Origin: Noviherbaspirillum soli
Lineage (GTDB): Bacteria; Pseudomonadota; Gammaproteobacteria; Burkholderiales; Burkholderiaceae_D
Assembly (NCBI RefSeq): GCF_015352955.1
Contig: NZ_JACYOX010000029.1
Location: 1 to 64,000, forward strand
Reading direction: 5' to 3'
Length of the DNA: 64,000 nt
Shown: piece by piece, positions 16,713 through 24,170 of the stretch
Position numbering within the stretch: the first letter of the stretch is position 1
Layout of the letters: the number at the start of each line of letters is the position of its first letter
Notes under the pieces: generated by a model
What the model saw: only the letters and a program-made list of their open reading frames with translations
Databases searched by the model: none
What the model was told of the DNA's origin: nothing
Position numbers and translations under genes: made by a program

Positions 16713-17080
16713 GATCGAGCCACGATAATCACGCCGATGATAATGACGCCGATGCCGGCAAGCCGCTGCATTCCCACAGCTTCGCCGAACAGCCACCAGG
16801 CCAGCGCCGCATTGATGACATAGCCGATCGACAGCATCGGGTAGGCGACGCTGACCTCGACGCGCGACAGCGCAAGTATCCAGACCACCACGCTGACAAC
16901 GTAGCACGCCAGGCCGCCGATGATGGGCAGGCTGCCCGCCACCCGCAGCAGAACGCTCCAGCTGTTGGCCAGAACGAAATCAAAGTGGCCGATCTGCCGC
17001 ACGCCTGCCTTGAGCAGCAACTGGGCAAAGGCATTGAGCAGGACGCCCGCCAGGATCAGCGAGAACTCCGCGGCCTTCAT
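16709..17080 (-). CDS. SMR-type flippase subunit (ArnE/ArnF-like)
   Basis: 123 residues with four predicted membrane helices (about 7-24, 38-66, 74-95, 103-121). It matches the small EamA/SMR-like proteins ArnE and ArnF that flip Ara4N-phosphoundecaprenol to the periplasm (LLLKAGVRQIG, VVVWILALSRVEVSVAYPMLSIGYVINAALAWW). E. coli uses an ArnE/ArnF heterodimer; only one subunit is seen here, so it may work as a homodimer or with a partner elsewhere. Four-base overlaps with arnT upstream and arnB downstream mark a tightly coupled operon. Confidence 0.85.
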   Translation of the reverse strand: MKAAEFSLILAGVLLNAFAQLLLKAGVRQIGHFDFVLANSWSVLLRVAGSLPIIGGLACYVVSVVVWILALSRVEVSVAYPMLSIGYVINAALAWWLFGEAVGMQRLAGIGVIIIGVIIVARS

Positions 17081-18741
17081 GGCTTCACCACCACCAGCCG
17101 CCGCGCATCACGGTAGACGACTTGCATGGGCAACTGGTTCTTGGAAAGTTCGTCATAGGTTTCCGGATGCATCATGGCAGCTGCGCTGGCCGCCTTGCGC
17201 CAGCGGCTCTCGAATTGCGCGAGCGATGGGATCCACCGCGTTGGCTCGATATCCTGGCCAAGCGCGAATTCGTCACGATAGTCGACAAGGGTAACCGGCC
17301 GCCGCAGATAGAAGGGAAAGGTCTGGTCATGCATTCTGACTGAAAACAGTTCGGTGTCATCGTGCAGGTATTGTCCCACGGCATGCGCGATGCGTTTGCT
17401 GCTTTTCAGCTGGCCATAGCTGTCATGGCCGGTCATGGCCAGGGTCATCGCAACGATGCTGGTCAGTGACAGCGCTGCCAGACCCATGGTCAGCTGGCCG
17501 CGCCTGATTGCCCGCCAGGCAAGCCATGTGCCGAGCATGCCGGCCAGGCCCGCGATGGCCATGAAGCCCAGCATGTGCTGCCATACTTCCAGCGGCGCTT
17601 CCGGCGTGACGGCCTTGCCGGCGAAGGGATACAGCCCGACCAGTGCGGCAAACAGCAATCCCGGCGCCAGTAGATGCCATCTCCATGCCTTTTCGGTCAC
17701 CTGCCCGATGCCGAGCGCAAGCAGCATGCCGAGCGCCGGGAACATCGGCAGGATATAGGAGGGCAGCTTGGAGCCGGACACGCTGAAGAACGCGAAGGTG
17801 AAGATGCACCAGATCAGCAGCACCTGCCGGCTCTGGAAACCGGCGCCGTCGCTTTTCCAGCCTTCCCGCAATGTCCTGGCCAGCAGGGTCGTCCATGGGA
17901 AAAAGCCCAGCAGCAGGACCGGGACGAAGTACCAGATGGCGCCGGTGCGCTTGTGCTCGGTGGTGAGGAAGCGCTGGAAATGCTCGTGAACGAAAAAGAA
18001 GTTCGCAAATTCCGGGTTGCGGCGCGAGACCAGGATGAACCACGGCGCGGCAAGGCAGAAATAGATCAGCAGGCCGCTCAGCAGATGCAGCCGTTTCCAT
18101 ACCGCCCAGCGCATGCCGGTCAGGGAATACAGAACGATCGTCATGCCGGGAATGAGCAGGCCGACCAGTCCCTTGGACAGGGTGGCGCCGGCCATCGCGG
18201 CCCAGCACAGCCACATCATCCAGCGGCGCATGCGGGGCGTGGTTTGCTCATCCTGGGCGAGCAGGAAACTGAACAGCGCCAGTGTGAGAAAGAAGGTGGC
18301 GCCCATGTCCAGCGTAAGGAAATGCCCGTTCCCCACGATCCACATGGTGCCGGCCACGATCAGCGCAGCCTTGCCGGCCATGTCGCGGCCATACAGGCGC
18401 TTCCCAAAAGACCAGACGACGAGAACCGTCAGGAAACTCGTCAGGCCGGGCCAGAAGCGGGCGGCGAATTCATTGATGCCGAACAGGAAGAAGCTGGCGG
18501 CGCCTGCCCAGTACTGCAGCGCGGGTTTCTCGAAATAGAGCAGGCCGTTGAGCCTTGGCGTGATCCAGTCGCCCGACTGCAGCATGGTCAGGGAAATGTC
18601 GGCATACCGGCCTTCGTCCGGGTGGATCAGTGCCCGCAGGCCCAGTGAGGAAAACCAGATGACGGTGACGACGGCCCAGAACAGGAGGACTTGCACGCGG
18701 CGCTTTTGACCCGGTTCGGGGGCCAGCGATCTTTTGATCAT
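17077..18741 (-). CDS. arnT: Lipid A 4-amino-4-deoxy-L-arabinosyltransferase
   Basis: 554 residues from the ATG at 18741 (GTCAGG upstream); an earlier in-frame ATG at 18819 lacks support. Polytopic GT83 inner-membrane enzyme adding L-Ara4N to lipid A phosphates on the periplasmic side, which lowers negative charge and gives resistance to polymyxin and cationic peptides. Hallmarks are LIHPDEGRYADISLTMLQSG with the catalytic Asp/Glu pair, RLNGLLYFEKPALQYW, about 12 membrane helices, and a C-terminal periplasmic domain (FYLRRPVTLVDYRDEF). It is separated from the upstream decarboxylase gene by about 240 bp containing a strong hairpin. Confidence 0.92.
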   Translation of the reverse strand: MIKRSLAPEPGQKRRVQVLLFWAVVTVIWFSSLGLRALIHPDEGRYADISLTMLQSGDWITPRLNGLLYFEKPALQYWAGAASFFLFGINEFAARFWPGLTSFLTVLVVWSFGKRLYGRDMAGKAALIVAGTMWIVGNGHFLTLDMGATFFLTLALFSFLLAQDEQTTPRMRRWMMWLCWAAMAGATLSKGLVGLLIPGMTIVLYSLTGMRWAVWKRLHLLSGLLIYFCLAAPWFILVSRRNPEFANFFFVHEHFQRFLTTEHKRTGAIWYFVPVLLLGFFPWTTLLARTLREGWKSDGAGFQSRQVLLIWCIFTFAFFSVSGSKLPSYILPMFPALGMLLALGIGQVTEKAWRWHLLAPGLLFAALVGLYPFAGKAVTPEAPLEVWQHMLGFMAIAGLAGMLGTWLAWRAIRRGQLTMGLAALSLTSIVAMTLAMTGHDSYGQLKSSKRIAHAVGQYLHDDTELFSVRMHDQTFPFYLRRPVTLVDYRDEFALGQDIEPTRWIPSLAQFESRWRKAASAAAMMHPETYDELSKNQLPMQVVYRDARRLVVVKP

Positions 18742-18917
18742 GAAATGCCTGACAGGTAACGGCCAACATGGGATGCGCAATGCTTGCTGCGGCATGAGGG
18801 CTGACAAGAAGAAACGCAATGATAGCCGGAGGATGGCCTGATGCGATAACGGCTGCGGCCGAGCGGGCGATGCGCAACCGGCTGACGCAGCGGGAATGAC
18901 AAGGGCAGGGGGCCAGC

Positions 18918-18955
18918 GCTGCGGCCGGGCTGGCAGGCGCCGGCCCGGCCGCAGC
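18918..18955 (-). terminator. Strong GC hairpin between arnA decarboxylase and arnT
   Basis: Perfect 13-bp arms (18918-18930 and 18943-18955) with a 12-base loop, 28 bp beyond the arnA decarboxylase stop. There is no T-tract. It could end part of the transcript, attenuate arnT, or protect the upstream mRNA. Confidence 0.55.
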
Positions 18956-18982
18956 CGCGAATCGCCGCAGGCAGCATCCGCG

Positions 18983-20038
18983 CTACTGGATCAGCTCTTT
19001 GGCCTGTGCGACTTCGCTGCGATACGCCTCGAAGATATGGGCCAGCGCTTCCGCCATCGAGGTGGCTGGTTTCCAGTCGAGTTCCCGACAGGTCTCGGTG
19101 ATCTTGGGCACCCGGTTCTGCACGTCCTGATAACCGTTTCCGTAATAAGCGTCCGAACTGGTTTCGACCAGTTGCACCTTGCCGGCCATTTCGGTGTATT
19201 CCGGATAATCCCTGGCATGGGCGAGCATCATTTCAGCCAGTTCGCGGATCGAGAAATTATTGTCCGGATTGCCGATGTTGTAGATCTTGCCGCTTGCCAC
19301 GCCATTCTCGTTTGCAATGATTTTCATCAGCGCGGCGATGCCGTCGTCGATATAGGTGAAGGCGCGCTTCTGCCTGCCGCCGTCCACGAGCGAAATGTTT
19401 TCGCCGCGTACGATATGGCCCAGGAACTGGGTCAGCACCCGCGAGCTGCCCTCCTTGGCGGTGTGGATGGAGTCAAGCCCGGCGCCGATCCAGTTGAATG
19501 GCCGGAACAAGGTGAAATTCAGGCCCTGCTCCGCGCCATAGGCCCAGATGACGCGGTCCATCAGCTGCTTGGAGCAGGCATAGATCCAGCGCTGTTTCGA
19601 GATCGGTCCGTATACCAGGTTGGATTCGGCCGGGTCGAATTCCTGGTCGTCCACCATGCCATAGACCTCGGAGGTGGAGGGGAAAACCAGGTGCTTCCCA
19701 TACTTCGCCGCAGAACGGACGATGGGAAGATTCGCCTCGAAATCAAGCTCGAAGACGCGCAGAGGTTCCTTGACATAGGTGGAGGGCGTAGCAATCGCGA
19801 CCAGCGGCAGAATCACGTCGCACTTCTTGACGTGGTATTCCACCCATTCCTTGTTGATCATGATGTCGCCTTCAAAGAAATGCAGGCGCGGCTTGAAGGC
19901 TTCGTTGTCCAGCAATTCGGTAATGCGATCGGACATCATGTCCATGCCATAAACATGCCAGTCGGTCGTTTCCAGGATACGCCGGGACAGGTGGTGGCCA
20001 ATGAAACCGTTAACGCCAAGTATGAGGACTTTTTTCAT
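18983..20038 (-). CDS. arnA (C-terminal part): UDP-glucuronate C4-dehydrogenase/decarboxylase (stand-alone ArnA C-terminal part)
   Basis: 351 residues from the ATG at 20038. SDR-fold enzyme equal to the second half of ArnA: oxidative decarboxylation of UDP-glucuronate to UDP-4-keto-pentose. The NAD motif GVNGFIGHHL is at the N-terminus, then GMDMMSDR, LPLVAIATPSTYVKEPL, TSEVYG, YACSK (catalytic Tyr-Lys) and RPFNWIGAGLD, with GGRQKRAFTYIDDG carrying the arginine used by ArnA-type decarboxylases. No formyltransferase domain is attached. It makes the substrate for arnB. The upstream ribosome-binding site is weak. Confidence 0.93.
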   Translation of the reverse strand: MKKVLILGVNGFIGHHLSRRILETTDWHVYGMDMMSDRITELLDNEAFKPRLHFFEGDIMINKEWVEYHVKKCDVILPLVAIATPSTYVKEPLRVFELDFEANLPIVRSAAKYGKHLVFPSTSEVYGMVDDQEFDPAESNLVYGPISKQRWIYACSKQLMDRVIWAYGAEQGLNFTLFRPFNWIGAGLDSIHTAKEGSSRVLTQFLGHIVRGENISLVDGGRQKRAFTYIDDGIAALMKIIANENGVASGKIYNIGNPDNNFSIRELAEMMLAHARDYPEYTEMAGKVQLVETSSDAYYGNGYQDVQNRVPKITETCRELDWKPATSMAEALAHIFEAYRSEVAQAKELIQ

Positions 20039-20504
20039 CACATCACTGCCAAAAATTAAAGTGTCAAAAGGAAACCATGGGTGAGTGGCAGGGGTGCATG
20101 CCGGGCTCCAGCACGTAGACCGTCCGCAGGACTGACGGTGCCACGAACCCGGCGACGACCCCGAACAAAAATGCCGTTTCATGCCTTATTGCCTGTCGTC
20201 CGAGAGCAGATGCAGCCTTGGCAAGGCAACGTTGGACTGGACAGAATACATGGCCGGCCATTGTCAATATTTGCCCTTCAGCATGGTGCGAGCCGTACCG
20301 GACACACTACCCGCCTGACCTGCGGTTGCCCGTGATTTTGCACAGAAATAAGGATAATACAAATATTTCCTGTCAGGAAACTGAAAATGGCCTGACAATT
20401 TGCTGACATTTGGTTTCTATGCGGAAACTACATGCTGTATATGAATTCGCCGGGCATCCAGCCTGCATCTCGGACCCGAGCCGGTCTGCGGCCGGAATTG
20501 CCGG
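20039..20504. other. Gap between arnD and the arnA decarboxylase gene
   Basis: 466 bp, unusually long for the middle of an operon. It may hold an internal promoter for the downstream arn genes. The segment 20330-20440 is AT-rich. It contains the low-confidence small ORF listed separately; nothing else convincing. Confidence 0.4.
20064..20267 (-). CDS. Possible small membrane protein, up to 67 aa
   Basis: A minus-strand frame in the arnD-arnA gap. The C-terminal half (ETAFLFGVVAGFVAPSVLRT, then VYVLEPGMHP) contains one hydrophobic stretch long enough to span a membrane, and its third codon positions are GC-rich like those of real genes here. No clear ribosome-binding site and no family recognised. 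It may equally be chance. Confidence 0.25.
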   Translation of the reverse strand: MTMAGHVFCPVQRCLAKAASALGRQAIRHETAFLFGVVAGFVAPSVLRTVYVLEPGMHPCHSPMVSF

Positions 20505-21410
20505 TCAGGCTGCCTCGCCCTGTACGCTCAACAAGCCTGAGCGTCCCGGAACTTCTCCAGTATCGATGCGGTGGCATGGCAAACGTTCAGGATCGAGGCT
20601 CCGGTAGAGTTCGCCGAGGGACGTGATCCGGTAGCCCATTGCCTGCCAGGCGTCGAGCATGCGTTCCATCGCCGGAAGCAGGCGCATCCCTTCCAGCTCG
20701 GCATGCAGGGTGTAGACATGCCCGAACTCCCTTTCCTCGCCGCTTGCCGCGATCAGATGATGATGGACGTTTTCCGGCACGATGTCGCCGATGCCCAGCA
20801 GTTCGTCCAGCGTGGGCAGCGTGGTCGGAAGCTGGACGCATGCCAGCGCTTTCCCATCTACGACCGGGCGGAAAGGCGACCTGCCGCGAACGTCGGAGGC
20901 ATACGCAAGCCCCAGCCTTTCTTCTTCAAGATAGGCGGCGGCATTCATCTGCCACCCGGCTGCGCCGTGGGTAGGCGCTGCATGTCCGAAGATTTCCCTG
21001 AAGCGGTCGGCGGCGAGATGGAACTGCCGACGTGTCCATGCCGGATCGGCGCCGGCCACGCCATCCTGCCAGCGGATATGGTCCCAGCAATGGATGCCCG
21101 TCTCGAACCCCGCCGCTTCGGTCATGCGCATGATGTCGGCCAGTGAGCGGCCAATGTCCGGCCCTGGCAGCAGGGTCCCGTACAGCAGCGTCTTCAGGCC
21201 ATAGTGTTCCAGCACCGACGTGCGGGACACCTTCTTCATGAAGCCGGGACGGAACACCCGCTTGAGCGCCCGGCCGGTATGGTCCGGACCAAGGCTGAAC
21301 AGGAAGGTCGCATTGACGCCGCGCGACTGAAAAAGGCGCAGCAGGCGTGGAACGCCTTCCCTGGTACCGCGGTAGGTGTCGACATCCACCTTCAGGACAA
21401 TCGTTTTCAT
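20505..21410 (-). CDS. arnD: 4-deoxy-4-formamido-L-arabinose-phosphoundecaprenol deformylase
   Basis: 301 residues, NodB-homology polysaccharide deacetylase fold. It removes the formyl group from the lipid-linked sugar, driving the pathway forward before flipping. Metal-site pieces are VDVDTYRGTREG (Asp), GIHCWDHIRWQ (His pair) and THGAAGW; ALACVQLPTTLPTLDELLG and VYTLHAELEG are typical of ArnD. Here it is the first gene of the cluster, whereas in enterobacteria it comes fourth. The upstream region is shared with the divergent PEP-CTERM gene. Confidence 0.92.
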   Translation of the reverse strand: MKTIVLKVDVDTYRGTREGVPRLLRLFQSRGVNATFLFSLGPDHTGRALKRVFRPGFMKKVSRTSVLEHYGLKTLLYGTLLPGPDIGRSLADIMRMTEAAGFETGIHCWDHIRWQDGVAGADPAWTRRQFHLAADRFREIFGHAAPTHGAAGWQMNAAAYLEEERLGLAYASDVRGRSPFRPVVDGKALACVQLPTTLPTLDELLGIGDIVPENVHHHLIAASGEEREFGHVYTLHAELEGMRLLPAMERMLDAWQAMGYRITSLGELYRSLDPERLPCHRIDTGEVPGRSGLLSVQGEAA

Positions 21411-21829
21411 GATGGATCTGGAAGTAAGAAAGGCAGTGAACCGGCCGCTGCAATGCAGCCGGCTGCCTTTTGAGGAAACGGGTTAAAGGCCGGACCGCGC
21501 ATTCTAATGCGGTTAGTTAATTCCTGTCATTCGTGGCCGGCAACCAGACAGTACTGACACCAGCACAGCAAGACATATGGCTACGGCTGCGTGGAGCCGA
21601 TGCAGGAAAATTAACATTCCTGAAAACATTGTTAAAATTATATGACGTTTGCGTCGGAATTTATTACACAATTCCTGAGAGATACCGTTTTTTACAAGAA
21701 ACAGTGTGTAAAAACAGATGCTTAGGAGTACTGGCACACTTTGTGCGATTGTCGGTTTCGTACAAGGGAGATCGTCATCAGAAGGGCTACAGAACCCGTT
21801 CGCTGACCCAAAATCTTATGAGGCTTTTC
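21411..21829. promoter_or_regulatory. Divergent control region between arnD and the PEP-CTERM gene
   Basis: 419 bp, gene-free. Near arnD lies a 12-bp perfect palindrome GCAGCCGGCTGC and a bulged inverted repeat around 21494-21513. An AT-rich block follows (21600-21720), with an imperfect inverted repeat GTTTTTTACA / TGTGTAAAAAC at 21689-21717, then a sigma-54-type promoter. I could not find a convincing PmrA box for arnD. Confidence 0.5.
21732..21746 (+). promoter_or_regulatory. Candidate sigma-54 promoter for the PEP-CTERM gene
   Basis: TGGCACACTTTGTGC: GG and GC separated by exactly ten bases, and TGGCAC identical to the -24 consensus. It sits about 85 bp before the start codon. PEP-CTERM systems often carry the sigma-54-dependent regulator pair PrsK/PrsR, which fits. 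The inverted repeat 15-40 bp upstream could be part of an activator site. Confidence 0.6.
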
Positions 21830-22552
21830 ATGACCAAAATGACTTTTCGCGTGACACGCACATTGGCTGCGATCGGGCTGGCGGTAGCCGCTTCGTCGAG
21901 CCACGCGCTTATCCTGGCGGGACCGGGTGATTTCCAGGGCACTGGATTGGGAGCAGTCAATACCATCCTCACGTTGAACAGCCCTGCCAATTCCACGACA
22001 GAGAGCGGTGCCGTGCTCTGGAACGGCTCCGCCACCACGACCACCGGCGATGTCCCCAATGGCGCGTCGCAGTCCGGGACGCCGACGCTGGGCAGCCTGG
22101 GCGTGACCAGCCCGTCTTCCCTGCGCATCGTTTTCAATCCGAACGAGCCGGCCAGTGCCAGCAGCTTGACACTGACCGATCTCTCGCTGCGCATCTTCGG
22201 CCCGGCTGGCGGCTCGCCCCTGTTCACCTCCAATCCGTTCACTGCTCTGCCGCTGGACGCCACCGACCGGGGCATAGGCAATGCCGGCTTCGTATTCCAG
22301 TTGAGCGCGGATGAAATCACGCGTGCGACCAGCGCCTTTGGTTCTGCCAACAACCGGATCGGCCTTTCCGCGACGATTAACAATGTCCAGGGCGGACCGG
22401 AGACCTTCTTCGCGGTGAACTTTGCCCAGGGCGGCGGAGGCGGCACCGGCAACGGCGGCGGCGGCAATGCCGTTCCCGAGCCGAGCACCGTGGCGATCTT
22501 TGGCCTGGGCCTGGCCGCGCTGGGTTTCATGCGCCGTCGTAACAAGGGCTGA
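21830..22552 (+). CDS. PEP-CTERM sorting-domain protein
   Basis: 240 residues from the ATG at 21830 (GAGG six bases upstream). An N-terminal signal peptide ends near SSSHA. A Ser/Thr/Asn-rich beta-type secreted body follows, then a Gly-rich linker (GGGGGTGNGGGGN) and a C-terminal PEP-CTERM tripartite signal: VPEPST, a hydrophobic helix (AIFGLGLAALGFM) and a basic RRR tail. Exosortase would cut the signal and deliver the protein to the cell surface or exopolysaccharide matrix. No exosortase or polysaccharide genes are in view, so it is a dispersed substrate. The body has no recognised enzymatic domain. Confidence 0.88.
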   Translation: MTKMTFRVTRTLAAIGLAVAASSSHALILAGPGDFQGTGLGAVNTILTLNSPANSTTESGAVLWNGSATTTTGDVPNGASQSGTPTLGSLGVTSPSSLRIVFNPNEPASASSLTLTDLSLRIFGPAGGSPLFTSNPFTALPLDATDRGIGNAGFVFQLSADEITRATSAFGSANNRIGLSATINNVQGGPETFFAVNFAQGGGGGTGNGGGGNAVPEPSTVAIFGLGLAALGFMRRRNKG

Positions 22553-22559
22553 GACTGAC

Positions 22560-22630
22560 AGCGCCTGAGGGCGCTGGTTTTCCTAACCCCGCACAGGGCT
22601 GGCGATTCCAACGCCAGCCCTGTTTGTCTT
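22560..22630 (+). terminator. Tandem terminators after the PEP-CTERM gene
   Basis: AGCGCC-TGAG-GGCGCT followed by GGTTTT (22560-22579), then a second stem with 12-bp arms (22593-22604 and 22612-22623) followed by TTGTCTT. The second has the form of a rho-independent terminator. Confidence 0.8.
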
Positions 22631-22756
22631 TACCCTGTGGGCTTTCCCGCTGCCGGCAAAGGCCGCGCAGGCTCCCGGGCGCGATCAGGCGCGAGCCGTT
22701 ATGCTTGCGGTTTGGCGCAATCGGCGCCGCAACGCAGGCAGAGCAAGGGAGGCGCC

Positions 22757-23686
22757 ATGTCATGGCTGCTGCAAATGATCGAGCAGTACGGCATCGCCGC
22801 TGTATTCGCCAATGTGCTGGTGGAGCAGGCCGGCGCGCCGATACCGGCTTATCCGACGCTGGTGCTGACCGGCGCGCTCGCCGCTGATGGCCGGTATGCC
22901 GCATCCACCCTGCTGATGGTGGCCGTGCTGGCCGCGCTGATCGCGGATACCGGCTGGTATCTCGCCGGCCGCCGTTATGGCCGCGGCATCCTGGCCTTGC
23001 TGTGCCGGCTTTCGCTGTCCGCCGATTCCTGCGTGCGCCAGACCGAGGGCGCGTTTTCGCGCTGGGGCGCGGCCTCGCTGATGGTGGCCAAATTCATTCC
23101 GGGCTTTGCCTCGCTGGCCAGCGCGCTGGCCGGCGCTACCGGCACCGGCACGCTGGCCTTCCTGCTGTTCGACGCCATCGGCGCCGTTCTTTGGGCCGGT
23201 TCGGCGCTGTACCTGGGCACGCTGTTCAGCTCGACCGTGGATGACCTGATGCGGGTGCTGGATCAGCTGGGCCGCGGCGGCCTGGCGCTGCTGGCCCTGG
23301 TGCTGGCGGTCTTCATTGCCGGCAAATGGTGGCAACGCTATCGCTTCATGCGCTCGCTGCGCATGGCGAGAATCTCGGTCGACGAGCTGTACGAGATGCT
23401 GCAGCAGGGCGAAAAGCCGCTGGTGGTGGATGTGCGCGCCCCGCAGTCGCAGGCGCAGGGACGCATTCCCGGCGCCATCACCATCGGGCCCGACTTCAGC
23501 GAATTCGTTGCCGGCGACATTCCGCTTGCCGACGAGGTCATCGTCTATTGCGCCTGTCCGAACGAAGCCTCGGCTGCGCTGGTAGCCAGGGAACTGCTCA
23601 AGCGCGGCTATACCCGCGTGCGTCCGTTGCAGGGCGGCATCGATGCCTGGCGCGAAGCCGGCTATGCCACTGACGGCACGCATTGA
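22757..23686 (+). CDS. DedA-family membrane protein fused to a rhodanese domain
   Basis: 309 residues; the start at 22757 has GGGAGG at the right spacing. Residues 1-195 are a DedA/VTT-type membrane domain (EQAGAPIPAYPTLVLTGAL, the reentrant-loop signature FSRWGAASLMVAKFIPGFASLASALAG, and a C-terminal helix). Residues 200-305 are a cytoplasmic rhodanese domain with DVRAPQ, GRIPGAITI and the active-site loop CPNEAS, Cys267. DedA proteins are implicated in undecaprenyl-phosphate and lipid flipping; rhodanese domains transfer sulfur or sense thiols. The fusion is known in proteobacteria, but its joint role is unclear. A TGAT tetranucleotide tract directly follows the coding end. Confidence 0.85.
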   Translation: MSWLLQMIEQYGIAAVFANVLVEQAGAPIPAYPTLVLTGALAADGRYAASTLLMVAVLAALIADTGWYLAGRRYGRGILALLCRLSLSADSCVRQTEGAFSRWGAASLMVAKFIPGFASLASALAGATGTGTLAFLLFDAIGAVLWAGSALYLGTLFSSTVDDLMRVLDQLGRGGLALLALVLAVFIAGKWWQRYRFMRSLRMARISVDELYEMLQQGEKPLVVDVRAPQSQAQGRIPGAITIGPDFSEFVAGDIPLADEVIVYCACPNEASAALVARELLKRGYTRVRPLQGGIDAWREAGYATDGTH

Positions 23687-23704
23687 TTGATTGATTGATC
23701 GATT
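23683..23704. repeat. Short TTGA/TGAT tetranucleotide tract at the DedA gene end
   Basis: About five tandem units of ATTG covering and following the stop codon of the DedA-rhodanese gene. Any slippage would still meet a stop at once, so phase variation of the protein is unlikely. Confidence 0.6.
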
Positions 23705-23777
23705 GCACGGAGGCACAGGCCCGACCCGCCAGGCCCGTTGTCGGCTTCCTTTACAGCGCGCGCCGGCAACAGGCTGA

Positions 23778-24170
23778 TCAGGCCGGGTTTTCCGCAAGAA
23801 AGCGTTTGACGAAATCCAGCGCTGAAATCACGCCCAGCAGATCATGCTGGCGCATCACCACCACATGATGCACCTGCCGCTCCAGCATCTGCCGCGCCAC
23901 CTCGGCGGCCGGCGTATCGGCATCGACCGCAAGCGGCTTGTAGGCGCAGACCTGCCAGGCCTTCAGGCGCCCGGTATCCTGGCGCGCGGCTTCCAGATGC
24001 AGGATGTCGGCGGCGCTGATAATCCCCAGCACCGTGCCGCCGGCCTTTTCCGTCACGGGCACGAAGGACAGCCGGTGCTGGTGCATGGTGGCAGCCACTG
24101 CGGCGACGGTCTGGTCCGCCTGCGCCGTGACTACCGGCGTTGTCATCAGATCAGCGGCGCGAAGCGTCAT
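23778..24170 (-). CDS. CBS-domain pair protein
   Basis: 130 residues consisting of two CBS domains only: first MTTPVVTAQADQTVAAVAATM with LSFVPVTEKAGGTVLGIISAADIL, second KPLAVDADTPAAEVARQML with HHVVVMRQHDLLGVISALDFV. Such Bateman modules bind adenine nucleotides and usually control a partner. Its ATG overlaps the stop of the PEP synthase gene by four bases, so the two are co-translated, and it may report energy charge to PEP synthase. That role is inference. No other domain is attached. Confidence 0.88.
   Translation of the reverse strand: MTLRAADLMTTPVVTAQADQTVAAVAATMHQHRLSFVPVTEKAGGTVLGIISAADILHLEAARQDTGRLKAWQVCAYKPLAVDADTPAAEVARQMLERQVHHVVVMRQHDLLGVISALDFVKRFLAENPA

Noticed and set aside
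21411-21530. PmrA box upstream of arnD
   Set aside because: Pieces such as ATTAAC and CATTAG occur, but spacing and sequence do not fit the paired YTTAAK-N5-YTTAAK pattern.
23683-23704. Phase-variable repeat controlling the DedA gene
   Set aside because: The tetranucleotide tract is short and lies at and after the stop codon, so slippage would hardly change the protein.
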